From contig JANQLY010000021.1 of assembly GCA_028280345.1 (NCBI GenBank), forward strand, positions 1 to 64,000: a stretch of 64,000 nucleotides of DNA, read 5' to 3'. The notes beneath the pieces are model-generated. The model was not told the origin of the DNA. It did not search any database and worked only from the letters and a program-made list of their open reading frames with translations. The position numbers and the translations under genes are program-made. The DNA is from Pseudomonadales bacterium (GTDB lineage: Bacteria; Pseudomonadota; Gammaproteobacteria; Pseudomonadales; UBA7239). Position 1 is the stretch's first letter. Each line of letters starts with the position of its first letter. Positions 16,860-27,700 of the stretch are shown here, in pieces.

Positions 16860-18122
16860 ATGACTAAAGACATTAAGCAGGCAGCACTTGATTATCACGA
16901 GTATCCGAAACCCGGAAAGCTCGCGACGCGTGTAACAACGCCGGCGGATACTCAGGAAGACCTGTCCCTTGCCTATAGTCCAGGTGTAGCTGAACCGGTG
17001 CGCGAGATTGCCAATGCGGCGGAAAATGTCTATCGCTATACAGGTAAAGGTAATTCGGTTGCGGTTATTAGTAATGGTACCGCCATTCTTGGCCTCGGTA
17101 ATCTTGGCCCGTTGGCAAGCAAACCTGTTATGGAAGGCAAGAGCCTTTTATTCAAGCGTTTTGCCGGTATCGATTCAGTGGATATTCAATTGGCAACGGA
17201 AGATGCTGACAAGTTTATAGAAACTGTTTCACTGATGGCGGATACCTTTGGTGGTATTAACCTCGAAGACATCAAGGCACCGGAGTGCTTTGATATTGAA
17301 GACGCTCTGATAAAACGCTGTAATGTGCCGGTTTTTCACGATGACCAGCACGGTACGGCGATTGTAACTCTGGCGGGTATGCTCAATGCATTGGAAGTCC
17401 AGGGTAAGCAACTGGAGAGTTCGCGTATTGTGTGTCTTGGTGCGGGCTCTGCGGCAATTGCCTGTTGTCGTCTGCTAATCAAAGCTGGTGCAAAAGCAGA
17501 AAATATTCTGATGCTTGATAGCAAAGGGGTTATTTACTCCGGGCGTGGTCACCTTAATGCCCATAAGGAAGTATTTGCATTGGAAACAGCGGCGCGCACA
17601 CTTGATGATGCAATGGACGGTGCCGATGTATTTCTCGGCCTGTCTGGTGCGAATCTGCTAAGTCCGCAGCAGTTGTTGAAGATGGCTGATAATCCTGTGG
17701 TATTTGCATGTTCAAACCCGGATCCGGAAATTGCTCCAGAGTTGGCCCATGAAACGCGCAGCGACTTGCTCATGGCTACGGGTCGTTCCGACTATCCGAA
17801 TCAGGTAAACAATGTATTGGGCTTTCCATTTATTTTTCGCGGTGCGCTTGATGTGCGTGCATCCTGTATTAATGATGAGATGAAAATGGCGGCGGCTAAT
17901 GCCTTGCGTGAGCTAGCCAAAGAGCCGGTACCTCAGGAGGTAGCTAATACCTATCGCAGTGAAAATCTTGAGTTTGGTCGCGCTTACATTATTCCTAAAC
18001 CTACGGATGAGCGTCTGCTCAGTGCTGTACCTGCGGCGGTAGCTAAAGCTGCGGTAGACAGTGGTGTTGCTGCAATAGACTATCCAGCCAATTATCCGCT
18101 GGGCAACGTAGAAGATATCTAG
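16860..18122 (+). CDS. Malic enzyme (MaeB-type, short form)
   Basis: The enzyme decarboxylates malate oxidatively to pyruvate with NAD(P). Features: N-terminal [38 protein letters not shown], the metal site region [15 protein letters not shown], and the dinucleotide fold [14 protein letters not shown]. At 420 residues it lacks the phosphotransacetylase-like C-terminal domain found on E. coli MaeB, so it is a short bacterial form; cofactor preference is not certain. The stop lies six bases from the convergent mrcA stop. Confidence 0.92.
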   Translation: MTKDIKQAALDYHEYPKPGKLATRVTTPADTQEDLSLAYSPGVAEPVREIANAAENVYRYTGKGNSVAVISNGTAILGLGNLGPLASKPVMEGKSLLFKRFAGIDSVDIQLATEDADKFIETVSLMADTFGGINLEDIKAPECFDIEDALIKRCNVPVFHDDQHGTAIVTLAGMLNALEVQGKQLESSRIVCLGAGSAAIACCRLLIKAGAKAENILMLDSKGVIYSGRGHLNAHKEVFALETAARTLDDAMDGADVFLGLSGANLLSPQQLLKMADNPVVFACSNPDPEIAPELAHETRSDLLMATGRSDYPNQVNNVLGFPFIFRGALDVRASCINDEMKMAAANALRELAKEPVPQEVANTYRSENLEFGRAYIIPKPTDERLLSAVPAAVAKAAVDSGVAAIDYPANYPLGNVEDI

Positions 18123-18128
18123 ATTTTG

Positions 18129-20666
18129 TCAGAACATATCTTCCGGAAGCAGATCTTCCGGATGAATTGTGTTTTCGTGTGTACTAATAATTTCTTCCGG
18201 TGCGTTTTCAACGCGAAAGATTTCAAATAGTGCATTGCCCTGCTCCGGGCTGGCACGTTTGCCGGTTGCTTCGTCGATGCGAATCGTAACCAGACCGTCC
18301 GGTTGATTGCGAATGGCTTCCGGCTTTCCTTCCAGCGCAACGCGCATGAAATCAATCCAGATCGGCAGAGCGGCGGAGCCGCCATACTCTTTCCTGCCGA
18401 GATTATTGTTGTTATCAAATCCGAGCCAGGTAGTGGTTACGATATCCGGGTGATAGCCGGAGAACCATGCATCAGTCGGGCCGTTAGTGGTACCGGTTTT
18501 TCCGGCGAGGTCATTGCGCTTCAGGGTCAGTGCCTTGCGTGCGGTGCCCCGTTTCACAACATCCAACAGCATGGAGTCAATAATAAATGCCGCGCGTTCA
18601 TCAATAATACGCGGAGCTTCAGGCAGCATTTCGCTGTCTTCCGCAATGCTGGTCTCTTGCTCGGCAAACAGTGCTTCAATAGATTCCTCTTCTTCAATAT
18701 CTTCACTGGTAAATTCATCCATTCTCTCGATCAGTTGGTCGAGGCCGCTCGCGTCAATTTCTGCTTCTTCATTACACTCCTTACACACTGTCAGTGGTGT
18801 TGCGGCGTAAATCTCATGGCCTTCATTATCGAGAACCTGGTTGACCAGGAACGGCTCAATCCTGAATCCGCCGTTTGCGAAACTGGCATAACCGCTAGCC
18901 ATTTCCATCGGGGGAATCGAAAGGCTGCCGAGTGCGAGGGATAGATCTCTGGGTAGGGTTTCCTGGTCGAAGCCAAAACGTTCTGCACCATTGATTGCTG
19001 TATCGACACCAAGTGCCTGTAGCAGGCGAATGGAAACCAGATTGCGGGATTTGTACAGCGCTTTGCGCAGACGGGTCGGGCCATAAAATTGGCCACTGGA
19101 ATTTTCCGGTCGCCAAGTGCTTTCAAGATTGTTGTCGTCAAACACAATGGGTGCGTCATTGATAAGACTGGCTGCAGTAAAGCCGTTTTCCAGTGCCGTT
19201 GTATAAATAAAGGGTTTGAAATTGGAGCCGGGCTGACGGCGCGCCTGAATCACACGGTTGTACTTGCTCTGGTTGAAGTCGAAGCCGCCGACCAGTGCAT
19301 GTATAGCACCATTGTGGGAATCGAGTGACACCAGTGCAGCCTGAACCAATGGTAGTTGTGTAATTTCCCAGCGGTTGTCCTGATCAGCAACGACGCGAAT
19401 CACATCACCCACTTTGAAAACATCTGCGGGTTTGGCCGGTGTTGGGCCGCGACGGTTTTCGGTTTCATAGGGGCGTAAGTCGCCTTGAATATCGCTCCAG
19501 ACAAACTCGGTGCGTTCTCCGTTGGCGATCAGAATGCCCAGCGTTTCGTCATCCATAGCAATGACAACCGCAACCTGGGTAGAACCATATTCCGGGATTT
19601 GCTGGATTGCGTTGAGCAGGCTTTCGCGTAGGGCCTCATCTGTTAATAGTTCATTGATATCGCTATCTGCAGGTTGTGGTATGTCGATATGTTGCTCGAC
19701 GCCGCGGTAACCATGACGTTTTTCATAGGCGAGAATACCTTTCTGTACAGCGGTTTGTGCGGTTTCCTGTAACTCGATGTCTACTGTAGTGATGATTTGC
19801 AGGCCCTCGGTATAGGCTTCCTGACCAAATTTTTCAACCGCAAACTTACGTGCCATTTCGGCGACATAGGGGGCGTCGAGATCGAGTTTCAGACTGTGGT
19901 AGCTGGCGCTAATCGGTTCATTAACTGCAACTTCGTATTGGTCTTGATCGATATAACCGAGCTTGAGCATGCGCTGTAAGATCCAGTTACGTCGAATCGT
20001 GGCTCGTTCCGGGTTAACCAGTGGATTGAATCTTGAAGGGGCCTTTGGTAGCCCGGCAATCATTGCAAGCTGTGCAAGGTTGAGGTTGTTGACGTCAGTG
20101 CCGTAATAGACTTGTGCAGCTGCACCAACTCCATAGGCGCGATTACCCAGGTAAATTTTGTTGACATAAAGTTCAAGGATTTCATCCTTGCTGAGCTCCC
20201 GTTCAATTTGAAAGGCGAGCAGGATTTCATTGAACTTTCGTTCAAAAGTTTTTTTACTCGACAGAAAAAAATTGCGTGCAACTTGCATCGTTATGGTGCT
20301 TCCACCGGTCTGGATCTTTCCAGATGTGACAAGTTGGCTCACCGCGCGCATCAAGCCGCGCAGGTCGACACCGGAGTGGGTGTAGAAACGATCATCTTCA
20401 GCGGCGAGTACTGCCTTTATAAATAGTGGTGGGACTTCATCGAGGGTGACCGGGGTGCGGCGCTTCTCGCCAAATTCTCCAATTAACTTGAAGTTCTTCG
20501 AGTAAACCCTTAGTGGTGTTTGTAATTTTATCTCCCTGATATCTTCAACCGGGGGTAGTTTTGGGGTTAAATATAGGTAGATTCCCGCTGAAAAAAGGCC
20601 TACCGAGAAAAAAATTCCGAGGCTTAAAAGCAGTATAAAACGGCTGATTTGGGTCAGTTTTTTCAT
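18129..20666 (-). CDS. mrcA: Penicillin-binding protein 1A
   Basis: This is a bifunctional class A PBP of 845 residues that polymerises and cross-links peptidoglycan. It has an N-terminal TM anchor (about 9-31) and a glycosyltransferase domain with AAEDDRFYTHSGVDLRGLMR and GGSTITMQVARNFFLS. The transpeptidase domain has the SxxK site PGSNFKPF, SRN, and KTGTTNGPTDAWFSGY. An acidic insert (about 650-690, rich in E and D) sits between the SRN and KTG motifs. It is divergent from pilM, the usual gammaproteobacterial arrangement (mrcA/pilMNOPQ). Confidence 0.95.
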   Translation of the reverse strand: MKKLTQISRFILLLSLGIFFSVGLFSAGIYLYLTPKLPPVEDIREIKLQTPLRVYSKNFKLIGEFGEKRRTPVTLDEVPPLFIKAVLAAEDDRFYTHSGVDLRGLMRAVSQLVTSGKIQTGGSTITMQVARNFFLSSKKTFERKFNEILLAFQIERELSKDEILELYVNKIYLGNRAYGVGAAAQVYYGTDVNNLNLAQLAMIAGLPKAPSRFNPLVNPERATIRRNWILQRMLKLGYIDQDQYEVAVNEPISASYHSLKLDLDAPYVAEMARKFAVEKFGQEAYTEGLQIITTVDIELQETAQTAVQKGILAYEKRHGYRGVEQHIDIPQPADSDINELLTDEALRESLLNAIQQIPEYGSTQVAVVIAMDDETLGILIANGERTEFVWSDIQGDLRPYETENRRGPTPAKPADVFKVGDVIRVVADQDNRWEITQLPLVQAALVSLDSHNGAIHALVGGFDFNQSKYNRVIQARRQPGSNFKPFIYTTALENGFTAASLINDAPIVFDDNNLESTWRPENSSGQFYGPTRLRKALYKSRNLVSIRLLQALGVDTAINGAERFGFDQETLPRDLSLALGSLSIPPMEMASGYASFANGGFRIEPFLVNQVLDNEGHEIYAATPLTVCKECNEEAEIDASGLDQLIERMDEFTSEDIEEEESIEALFAEQETSIAEDSEMLPEAPRIIDERAAFIIDSMLLDVVKRGTARKALTLKRNDLAGKTGTTNGPTDAWFSGYHPDIVTTTWLGFDNNNNLGRKEYGGSAALPIWIDFMRVALEGKPEAIRNQPDGLVTIRIDEATGKRASPEQGNALFEIFRVENAPEEIISTHENTIHPEDLLPEDMF

Positions 20667-20771
20667 TGAAAATCTTTTAAAAACAATAAGTTAAGGCTTA
20701 AACTTTAAACAGGGTGTGATGAGTGAAGTGATTATAAATGCAATTTTGTGAATTAGGTATACGTTTAAATG

Positions 20772-20799
20772 TTGCAGCTTCTAGTTAAAGTAATATAAC
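20772..20799 (+). promoter_or_regulatory. Sigma-70 promoter of pilMNOPQ
   Basis: TTGCAG (20772-20777), a 16-bp spacer and TATAAC (20794-20799) lie about 36 bp before the pilM ATG. Confidence 0.6.
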
Positions 20800-20814
20800 A
20801 TGAGTGCCTCGTAA

Positions 20815-22468
<1,654 letters not shown>

Positions 22469-22473
22469 ACGTT

Positions 22474-23112
22474 ATGGCTTTACAAGATACGATTGACAAG
22501 CTGAATGATCTTGATCTGAGCGAAATCGATTTTAGTGATATCGATTTTGATAATATCGGGTCATGGCCATTAGCGGGGAAAATAGTTATCTGGATTGTGG
22601 TGTTCGCCGTTGTTGTTGGTGCGTCCTACAAACTTAATCTGGAAAGTATGCACCAACGTCTGGCGGCTTCTGAACAGCAGGAAGTTCAGTTACGCGATGA
22701 TTTTGAAAAAAAGGTTAATGAGGCTGCTAACCTTGAAGCCTATCGCGCCCAGATGATTGAAATGGAACAATCGTTTGATGCGCTGTTAAAACAGCTGCCG
22801 CAAGATACCGAGGTTCCGGGTCTGCTTGAGGATATTTCAAACAAAGGCATGGATAGTGGTTTGACCTTTAAATCCATCGACCTGAAACCTGAAAAAGTTG
22901 AAGATTTTTATATTGAGCTACCCATCGAAATCTCAGTTGAGGGTGGTTACCATGATTTTGGTTCTTTTGTGAGTGGTATTGCAGGTTTGCCGCGAATTGT
23001 GACCTTGCATGACTTTGCGGTGAACTCAAAAAGTACTGTTGGTGGCCGTGGTGAGTTGTCTATGCAGATTACGGCGAAAACCTACCGCTACAAAGCACAG
23101 GGAGAAGGCTAA
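22474..23112 (+). CDS. pilO: Type IV pilus inner-membrane alignment protein PilO
   Basis: The protein has 212 residues. A short acidic cytoplasmic N-terminus with a repeated I/D pattern (SEIDFSDIDFDNIG) is followed by a TM helix (about 36-52), a coiled coil and a periplasmic ferredoxin-like domain. It partners with PilN and PilP to connect the cytoplasmic motor to the secretin. The start is five bases after the pilN stop. Confidence 0.95.
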   Translation: MALQDTIDKLNDLDLSEIDFSDIDFDNIGSWPLAGKIVIWIVVFAVVVGASYKLNLESMHQRLAASEQQEVQLRDDFEKKVNEAANLEAYRAQMIEMEQSFDALLKQLPQDTEVPGLLEDISNKGMDSGLTFKSIDLKPEKVEDFYIELPIEISVEGGYHDFGSFVSGIAGLPRIVTLHDFAVNSKSTVGGRGELSMQITAKTYRYKAQGEG

Positions 23113-23655
23113 ATGAGAATTTCTTCCATACTGTTTATTGTGTTGACTGCTGTTGGTCTGGTGTCCTGTTCTGGTGGTAGTCACCAGGATCTGGTTGAGT
23201 ATATGCAGGAGGTGCGCCAGAAACCCGCACGTCCAATTGAGCCAATCCCGACATTTTCTGAATATCATTCGTTTACTTATAGTGCGGCAGGTATTCGTAG
23301 CCCGTTTGAAGCGCCGGTTGGCATTGATTTTATCGAAGGTATTGCGCAAGGGCAGATTGATGGCCCGGCAGTACAGCCTGATCCGACGCGCATCAAGGAG
23401 TACCTTGAGAGTTTCAGTATCAGTTCTATTCAGATGGTCGGCACGATCTCCAAAGGTAATGAGTTGTGGGCCTTGGTTGATGATGGCACAGGCAATATCC
23501 ATCGTGTGAAAGAAGGCAATTATATGGGGCGCAGCCATGGCCGTATTATTGCTGTCGATAATATTCAGATCAGCATGGTTGAAATTGTTCCAAATGGACT
23601 TGATGGCTGGGTGGAAAGGCCAAAAGTTCTCAAATTGGTTGAAAGTTCAAAATAA
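23113..23655 (+). CDS. pilP: Type IV pilus lipoprotein PilP
   Basis: This inner-membrane lipoprotein has 180 residues. The signal peptide ends in the lipobox GLVSC (Cys19). A flexible Pro-rich segment follows, with the region YSAAGIRSPFEAP, and then a small beta domain. It links PilNO to the PilQ N-domains. The ATG directly abuts the pilO stop codon. Confidence 0.95.
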   Translation: MRISSILFIVLTAVGLVSCSGGSHQDLVEYMQEVRQKPARPIEPIPTFSEYHSFTYSAAGIRSPFEAPVGIDFIEGIAQGQIDGPAVQPDPTRIKEYLESFSISSIQMVGTISKGNELWALVDDGTGNIHRVKEGNYMGRSHGRIIAVDNIQISMVEIVPNGLDGWVERPKVLKLVESSK

Positions 23656-23670
23656 GAGGAAGGGGGGAGT

Positions 23671-25845
23671 ATGAATATTCACGTTGCTAATTTCCCTGGC
23701 GTTAAATTTAAAAAGAGCGGGTGTAAGGTAATGTTTAAGAAGCATTTTTGTTACGGTCTATTGGTCATGCTAATGGGTTTGACGCAACAGGCGTTTGCGC
23801 TGACTGAGTTGCAGGATATTTCATTTGCCTCCTTGCCGGGCGACCGCTTTGAAATCAAAATGGATTTCAACGACACACCGCCGGAGCCAAGTGGTTATCA
23901 CATTGATAAGCCGGCACGGGTTGTGTTGGACTTTGGTGGTGTATCCAATGCCCTTGAGGTTAAAAAGCACGCATTGCCTTTTCGTAATGCAACCAGTGCA
24001 GTTATTCTCGGTGGTGAGGATCGTACCCGCCTGATTATCAATATGGTTAACCTCGACCAATATCAGACTCGCACTGAAGGCAACAGCTTCTTTGTTGAAG
24101 TGGGTAGCAACAAAGTTCCTGATGCACTGAAACGCACATCTACTATTATTGAACAGCTCGATAGTGAAATTAACGAATTTGAGTCAGCGATTACTAATGT
24201 TGACTTCCGTCGTGGTAACAATGGTGAAGGCAAGATTATTATTTCCCTGTCTGATCCGGCGACCAGTATTAATGTTGAGCAGCTGGCATCTGAAATTAAA
24301 CTGAACTTTATTGATACGCAGTTACCGGTTAACTTGCGCCGCCGTCTTGATGTTACAGATTTTGCAACACCGGTACTGTATATTGCCTCCGAATTTGATG
24401 GCCGTGATTCTGTGGTTAGCATTACCCCGCAGGGCGACTATGACTATCTCGCATATCAGACGGACAATGAATATGTTGTAAGTGTAAAACGCCTTACCGC
24501 ACAGGAACTCGAAGAGAAGAAAGCGAAGTTTACCTATGTGGGTGAAAAACTGTCGTTGAACTTCCAGGATATTCCGGTGCGCTCCGTACTGCAGATCATC
24601 GCTGACTTTACCGAGCTCAATCTGGTGGCCAGTGACACTATTGATGGTACGATCACGTTGCGTCTTGATAATGTGCCTTGGGATCAGGCGCTTGAGCTGG
24701 TACTGAAAACCAAAGGCCTTGATAAGCGCCAGGTGGGCAACGTACTTATGGTGGCGCCAGCGGATGAAATAGCTGAACAGGAAAGGCAGCAGCTTGAAAC
24801 CAACCGTCAGCTTGAGGAGCTTGCGCCGTTACGTACCGAGTTTATTCAGGTGCTTTATGCGGATGCCGAGGATATCTTTGACCTGTTTTCTGGAGATGGC
24901 TCTTCTACTCAGACCTTGCTCTCCGAGCGTGGTAGTGCGATTGTTGATACGCGCACCAACTCAATTATTTTGACAGAAACTGAAACCAAGATTAACGACT
25001 TCCGTGCGTTGGTTTCCCGCATTGATATACCGATTCGACAAGTATCGATTGAAGCCCGTTTGGTACGCGCTTCCACAGACTTTGCGAAAAACCTTGGTGT
25101 CGCATGGGGTTATGATGCAGCAAACTATGATAACAGTAACCCTAATGGTCGCGGAGTTGGTGTCGTGAGCACTGGTGGTATGTTAGCGGGTATCAATAAA
25201 ATTCTGAATAACCAGGTTGCATACGGTGCTGCTGGCAGACCTAGTGCAACAGTAACTGACTTGCGTGCGGCGAATACCGGTTCTTCAGGGCCAGCCCAGT
25301 TCTCTTTGGGTATTCTGGATACCAGTAACCTCAACTACCTGACACTGGAAATCACTGCAATGCAGTCGACTGGTCAGGGTGAAGTTATCTCTCAACCGAA
25401 GCTTGTGACCCAGGATGGTCAGGAAGCCGAGATCAAGAGTGGTGACAAGGTGCCGTACCAGGAAGCAAGTGCCAGTGGTGCAACTGCTACCAGTTTTGAG
25501 GAAGCGGTGCTTGCTCTGAAAGTAACTCCCTACATTACGCCGGATGACCGCGTGTTGATGGAAGTTGAAATTAACAAAGACAGCATCGGTGAAATTTTGC
25601 CGAGTGGTGCATCGATTAATACCACGGAAATTAAGACCAGTATTATGGTTAAAAATGGTGAAACGGCGGTTATCGGTGGTATTTATGAAGAAACATCTCT
25701 TGAAGCGATGGACAAGGTTCCGTTCTTCGGTGACATTCCTTACCTCGGCAAATTGTTCCGTCGTACTTCTGAATCAACTGATAAAACAGAACTGCTGATC
25801 TTCCTGACTCCACGCGTTTTGAATGATCCCCTTGCCAGCAATTAA
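23671..25845 (+). CDS. pilQ: Type IV pilus secretin PilQ
   Basis: PilQ is the outer-membrane channel through which the pilus passes. The order is signal sequence, AMIN domains (about 40-270), secretin N-domains with FTYVGEKLSLNFQDIPVRSVLQ, and the C-terminal secretin domain with ITAMQSTGQGEVISQPKLVT and VPFFGDIPYLGKLFR. The frame starts at 23671 after a strong GAGGAAGGGGGGAG ribosome site. A second ATG at 23731 (MFKKHFCYGLLVM) would give a conventional signal peptide, so the true start is unsettled (724 or 704 residues). Its stop overlaps the aroK start as TAATG. Confidence 0.96.
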   Translation: MNIHVANFPGVKFKKSGCKVMFKKHFCYGLLVMLMGLTQQAFALTELQDISFASLPGDRFEIKMDFNDTPPEPSGYHIDKPARVVLDFGGVSNALEVKKHALPFRNATSAVILGGEDRTRLIINMVNLDQYQTRTEGNSFFVEVGSNKVPDALKRTSTIIEQLDSEINEFESAITNVDFRRGNNGEGKIIISLSDPATSINVEQLASEIKLNFIDTQLPVNLRRRLDVTDFATPVLYIASEFDGRDSVVSITPQGDYDYLAYQTDNEYVVSVKRLTAQELEEKKAKFTYVGEKLSLNFQDIPVRSVLQIIADFTELNLVASDTIDGTITLRLDNVPWDQALELVLKTKGLDKRQVGNVLMVAPADEIAEQERQQLETNRQLEELAPLRTEFIQVLYADAEDIFDLFSGDGSSTQTLLSERGSAIVDTRTNSIILTETETKINDFRALVSRIDIPIRQVSIEARLVRASTDFAKNLGVAWGYDAANYDNSNPNGRGVGVVSTGGMLAGINKILNNQVAYGAAGRPSATVTDLRAANTGSSGPAQFSLGILDTSNLNYLTLEITAMQSTGQGEVISQPKLVTQDGQEAEIKSGDKVPYQEASASGATATSFEEAVLALKVTPYITPDDRVLMEVEINKDSIGEILPSGASINTTEIKTSIMVKNGETAVIGGIYEETSLEAMDKVPFFGDIPYLGKLFRRTSESTDKTELLIFLTPRVLNDPLASN

Positions 25846-26360
25846 TGTCTGGCTCGAACAATGTGTTTCTTGTCGGCCCGATGGGGGTCGGCAAGACAAC
25901 CATTGGCAAGCACCTCTCTGAAGAACTCAACCTGCAACTGTTTGATACCGACCGTGAAATAGAAGCGCGGGCCGGTGCTGATATTCCGTGGATATTTGAT
26001 GTCGAAGGTGAAGAAGGTTTTCGGCAGCGTGAGATCAGGGTTCTCGATGCCCTGTCGCAACAGCAAGGCATCGTACTTGCGACCGGTGGGGGTATTGTGC
26101 TCAAGCAGGAAAATCGTCAGGCACTTGCGAGCCGTGGAACCGTGGTTTATTTGACGGCCCCGATTGATTTATTGGTCGAACGTACGAGTAAGGACAAAAA
26201 GCGCCCGCTGCTACAACAGGACGACCCACGTGCAGTGCTGGAAAAAACGCTGGAAGTACGTGATCCACTGTACCGTGAAGTGGCTGATTTTATTGTTTCT
26301 ACCAGTCGTAAAAATCCTCGCCAGGTTGCTAAGGAAATCGTACGAAAGATAGTAGAATAA
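25845..26360 (+). CDS. aroK: Shikimate kinase I
   Basis: The enzyme phosphorylates shikimate with ATP. It has 171 residues, with Walker A GPMGVGKTTIGK, the shikimate-binding FDTDREIEARAG and FRQREIRVL, the GG(G) motif LATGGGIVL, and the lid sequence KDKKRPLL. The start overlaps the pilQ stop by one base, so it is translationally coupled to the pilus operon. That arrangement (pilQ-aroK-aroB) is common in this group. Confidence 0.96.
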   Translation: MSGSNNVFLVGPMGVGKTTIGKHLSEELNLQLFDTDREIEARAGADIPWIFDVEGEEGFRQREIRVLDALSQQQGIVLATGGGIVLKQENRQALASRGTVVYLTAPIDLLVERTSKDKKRPLLQQDDPRAVLEKTLEVRDPLYREVADFIVSTSRKNPRQVAKEIVRKIVE

Positions 26361-26440
26361 TCCACTAGCGATACCCTACAGCTTACTTCGGCAAGCAGTA
26401 ATGCTGTCCATATCAATTTAAAACCCTTGATGAAGGCTAC

Positions 26441-27520
26441 ATGCGCACATTAACCGTCGATCTCGCTGAACGCAGTTACCCGATCCATATTGGTAGCTGG
26501 ATGACTGAAGCACCTGAGCTGCTGGCAGCCTCTATTGCAGGCTCCCAGGTGCTGGTAGTGAGCAATGAAACCATTGCGCCGCTGTACCTGGCAAAGCTTA
26601 CAGCACTGTTGCCAGCAGAATTAATGGTCAATGAGCTGGTGTTGCCTGATGGCGAACGCTACAAGAATTATGAAACGCTGAACCGTATTTACGATAACTT
26701 GCTGGAAAACAGCCACAATCGAACCACTACGTTAATTGCACTCGGTGGAGGGGTAATTGGCGATATGTGTGGCTTTGCCGCAGCAACTTATCAGCGTGGT
26801 GTTAATTTTATTCAGGTACCGACAACACTGCTTGCTCAGGTGGACTCCTCGGTCGGGGGGAAAACGGCAGTTAACCACCCGCTGGGCAAGAATATGATCG
26901 GAGCTTTCCATCAGCCCAAAGCCGTGTTGATTGATGTGTCTACCTTGCAGACGCTACCGCCGCGAGAGTTTGCCTGCGGCCTTGCTGAAGTCATTAAATA
27001 CGGCCTGATTGCAGACCCGGTATTTTATAAATGGCTTGAGGAGAACCTCGATGGCTTGTTGGCGGGAGATGTTGAGAAAATCTCCTATGCGATTGATCGC
27101 TCCTGCCATAACAAGGCAGATATTGTGGCTCAGGATGAGAAAGAAGCTGGCGTACGTGCGTGGTTGAACCTCGGTCATACCTTTGGTCATGCCATCGAGG
27201 CTTTCCAGCATTACCGTCACTGGTTACACGGCGAAGCTGTGGCAGCGGGTATGGTGATAGCAGGAGAGCTTTCGCGGCGCCTTGGTTATATAGATGAAGC
27301 AGATTGTGGGCGTATTTGCTCGCTGTTGTCGCGTGCCGGGTTGCCGACCAAAGCGCCGGGAGATATGACAGTGGATGACTTTATGCAGCGTATGAAAGTG
27401 GATAAAAAGAACCGCAATGGCCAGTTGCGTCTGATCCTGTTGCAGTCACTCGGGCAGGCCTTGATCAGTGATGATGCACCACCGGAAGAAATTGCAGCGG
27501 CGATTACAGCCTGCCAGTAA
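26441..27520 (+). CDS. aroB: 3-dehydroquinate synthase
   Basis: This NAD- and metal-dependent enzyme converts DAHP to 3-dehydroquinate, the second shikimate step. The 359-residue protein has [52 protein letters not shown], and the metal ligands around [11 protein letters not shown] and [12 protein letters not shown]. It lies 80 bp after aroK. The damX-type SPOR gene that follows aroB in enterics is absent; gltB comes next. Confidence 0.96.
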   Translation: MRTLTVDLAERSYPIHIGSWMTEAPELLAASIAGSQVLVVSNETIAPLYLAKLTALLPAELMVNELVLPDGERYKNYETLNRIYDNLLENSHNRTTTLIALGGGVIGDMCGFAAATYQRGVNFIQVPTTLLAQVDSSVGGKTAVNHPLGKNMIGAFHQPKAVLIDVSTLQTLPPREFACGLAEVIKYGLIADPVFYKWLEENLDGLLAGDVEKISYAIDRSCHNKADIVAQDEKEAGVRAWLNLGHTFGHAIEAFQHYRHWLHGEAVAAGMVIAGELSRRLGYIDEADCGRICSLLSRAGLPTKAPGDMTVDDFMQRMKVDKKNRNGQLRLILLQSLGQALISDDAPPEEIAAAITACQ

Positions 27521-27592
27521 AGCCATATTTCTCAAATAGTATAAAGTTAGCAAGTACTTACAAATATCGTTTGTGGCGATGGCTTATTGCGA

Positions 27593-27621
27593 TTGAGACT
27601 GCCCCTTTGAATGTGTAAAAT
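27593..27621 (+). promoter_or_regulatory. Sigma-70 promoter of gltBD
   Basis: TTGAGA (27593-27598), a 17-bp spacer and TAAAAT (27616-27621) lie 80 bp upstream of the gltB ATG. The leader contains a GCCCTC...GAGGGC hairpin (27639-27662). Confidence 0.6.
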
Positions 27622-27700
27622 AGCCGGCCCTAATTTTAGCCCTCGTCTCAATTTTTGAGGGCAAATTATTGATTTTTCGAGGAATTTCAAAAGCAGTAGT

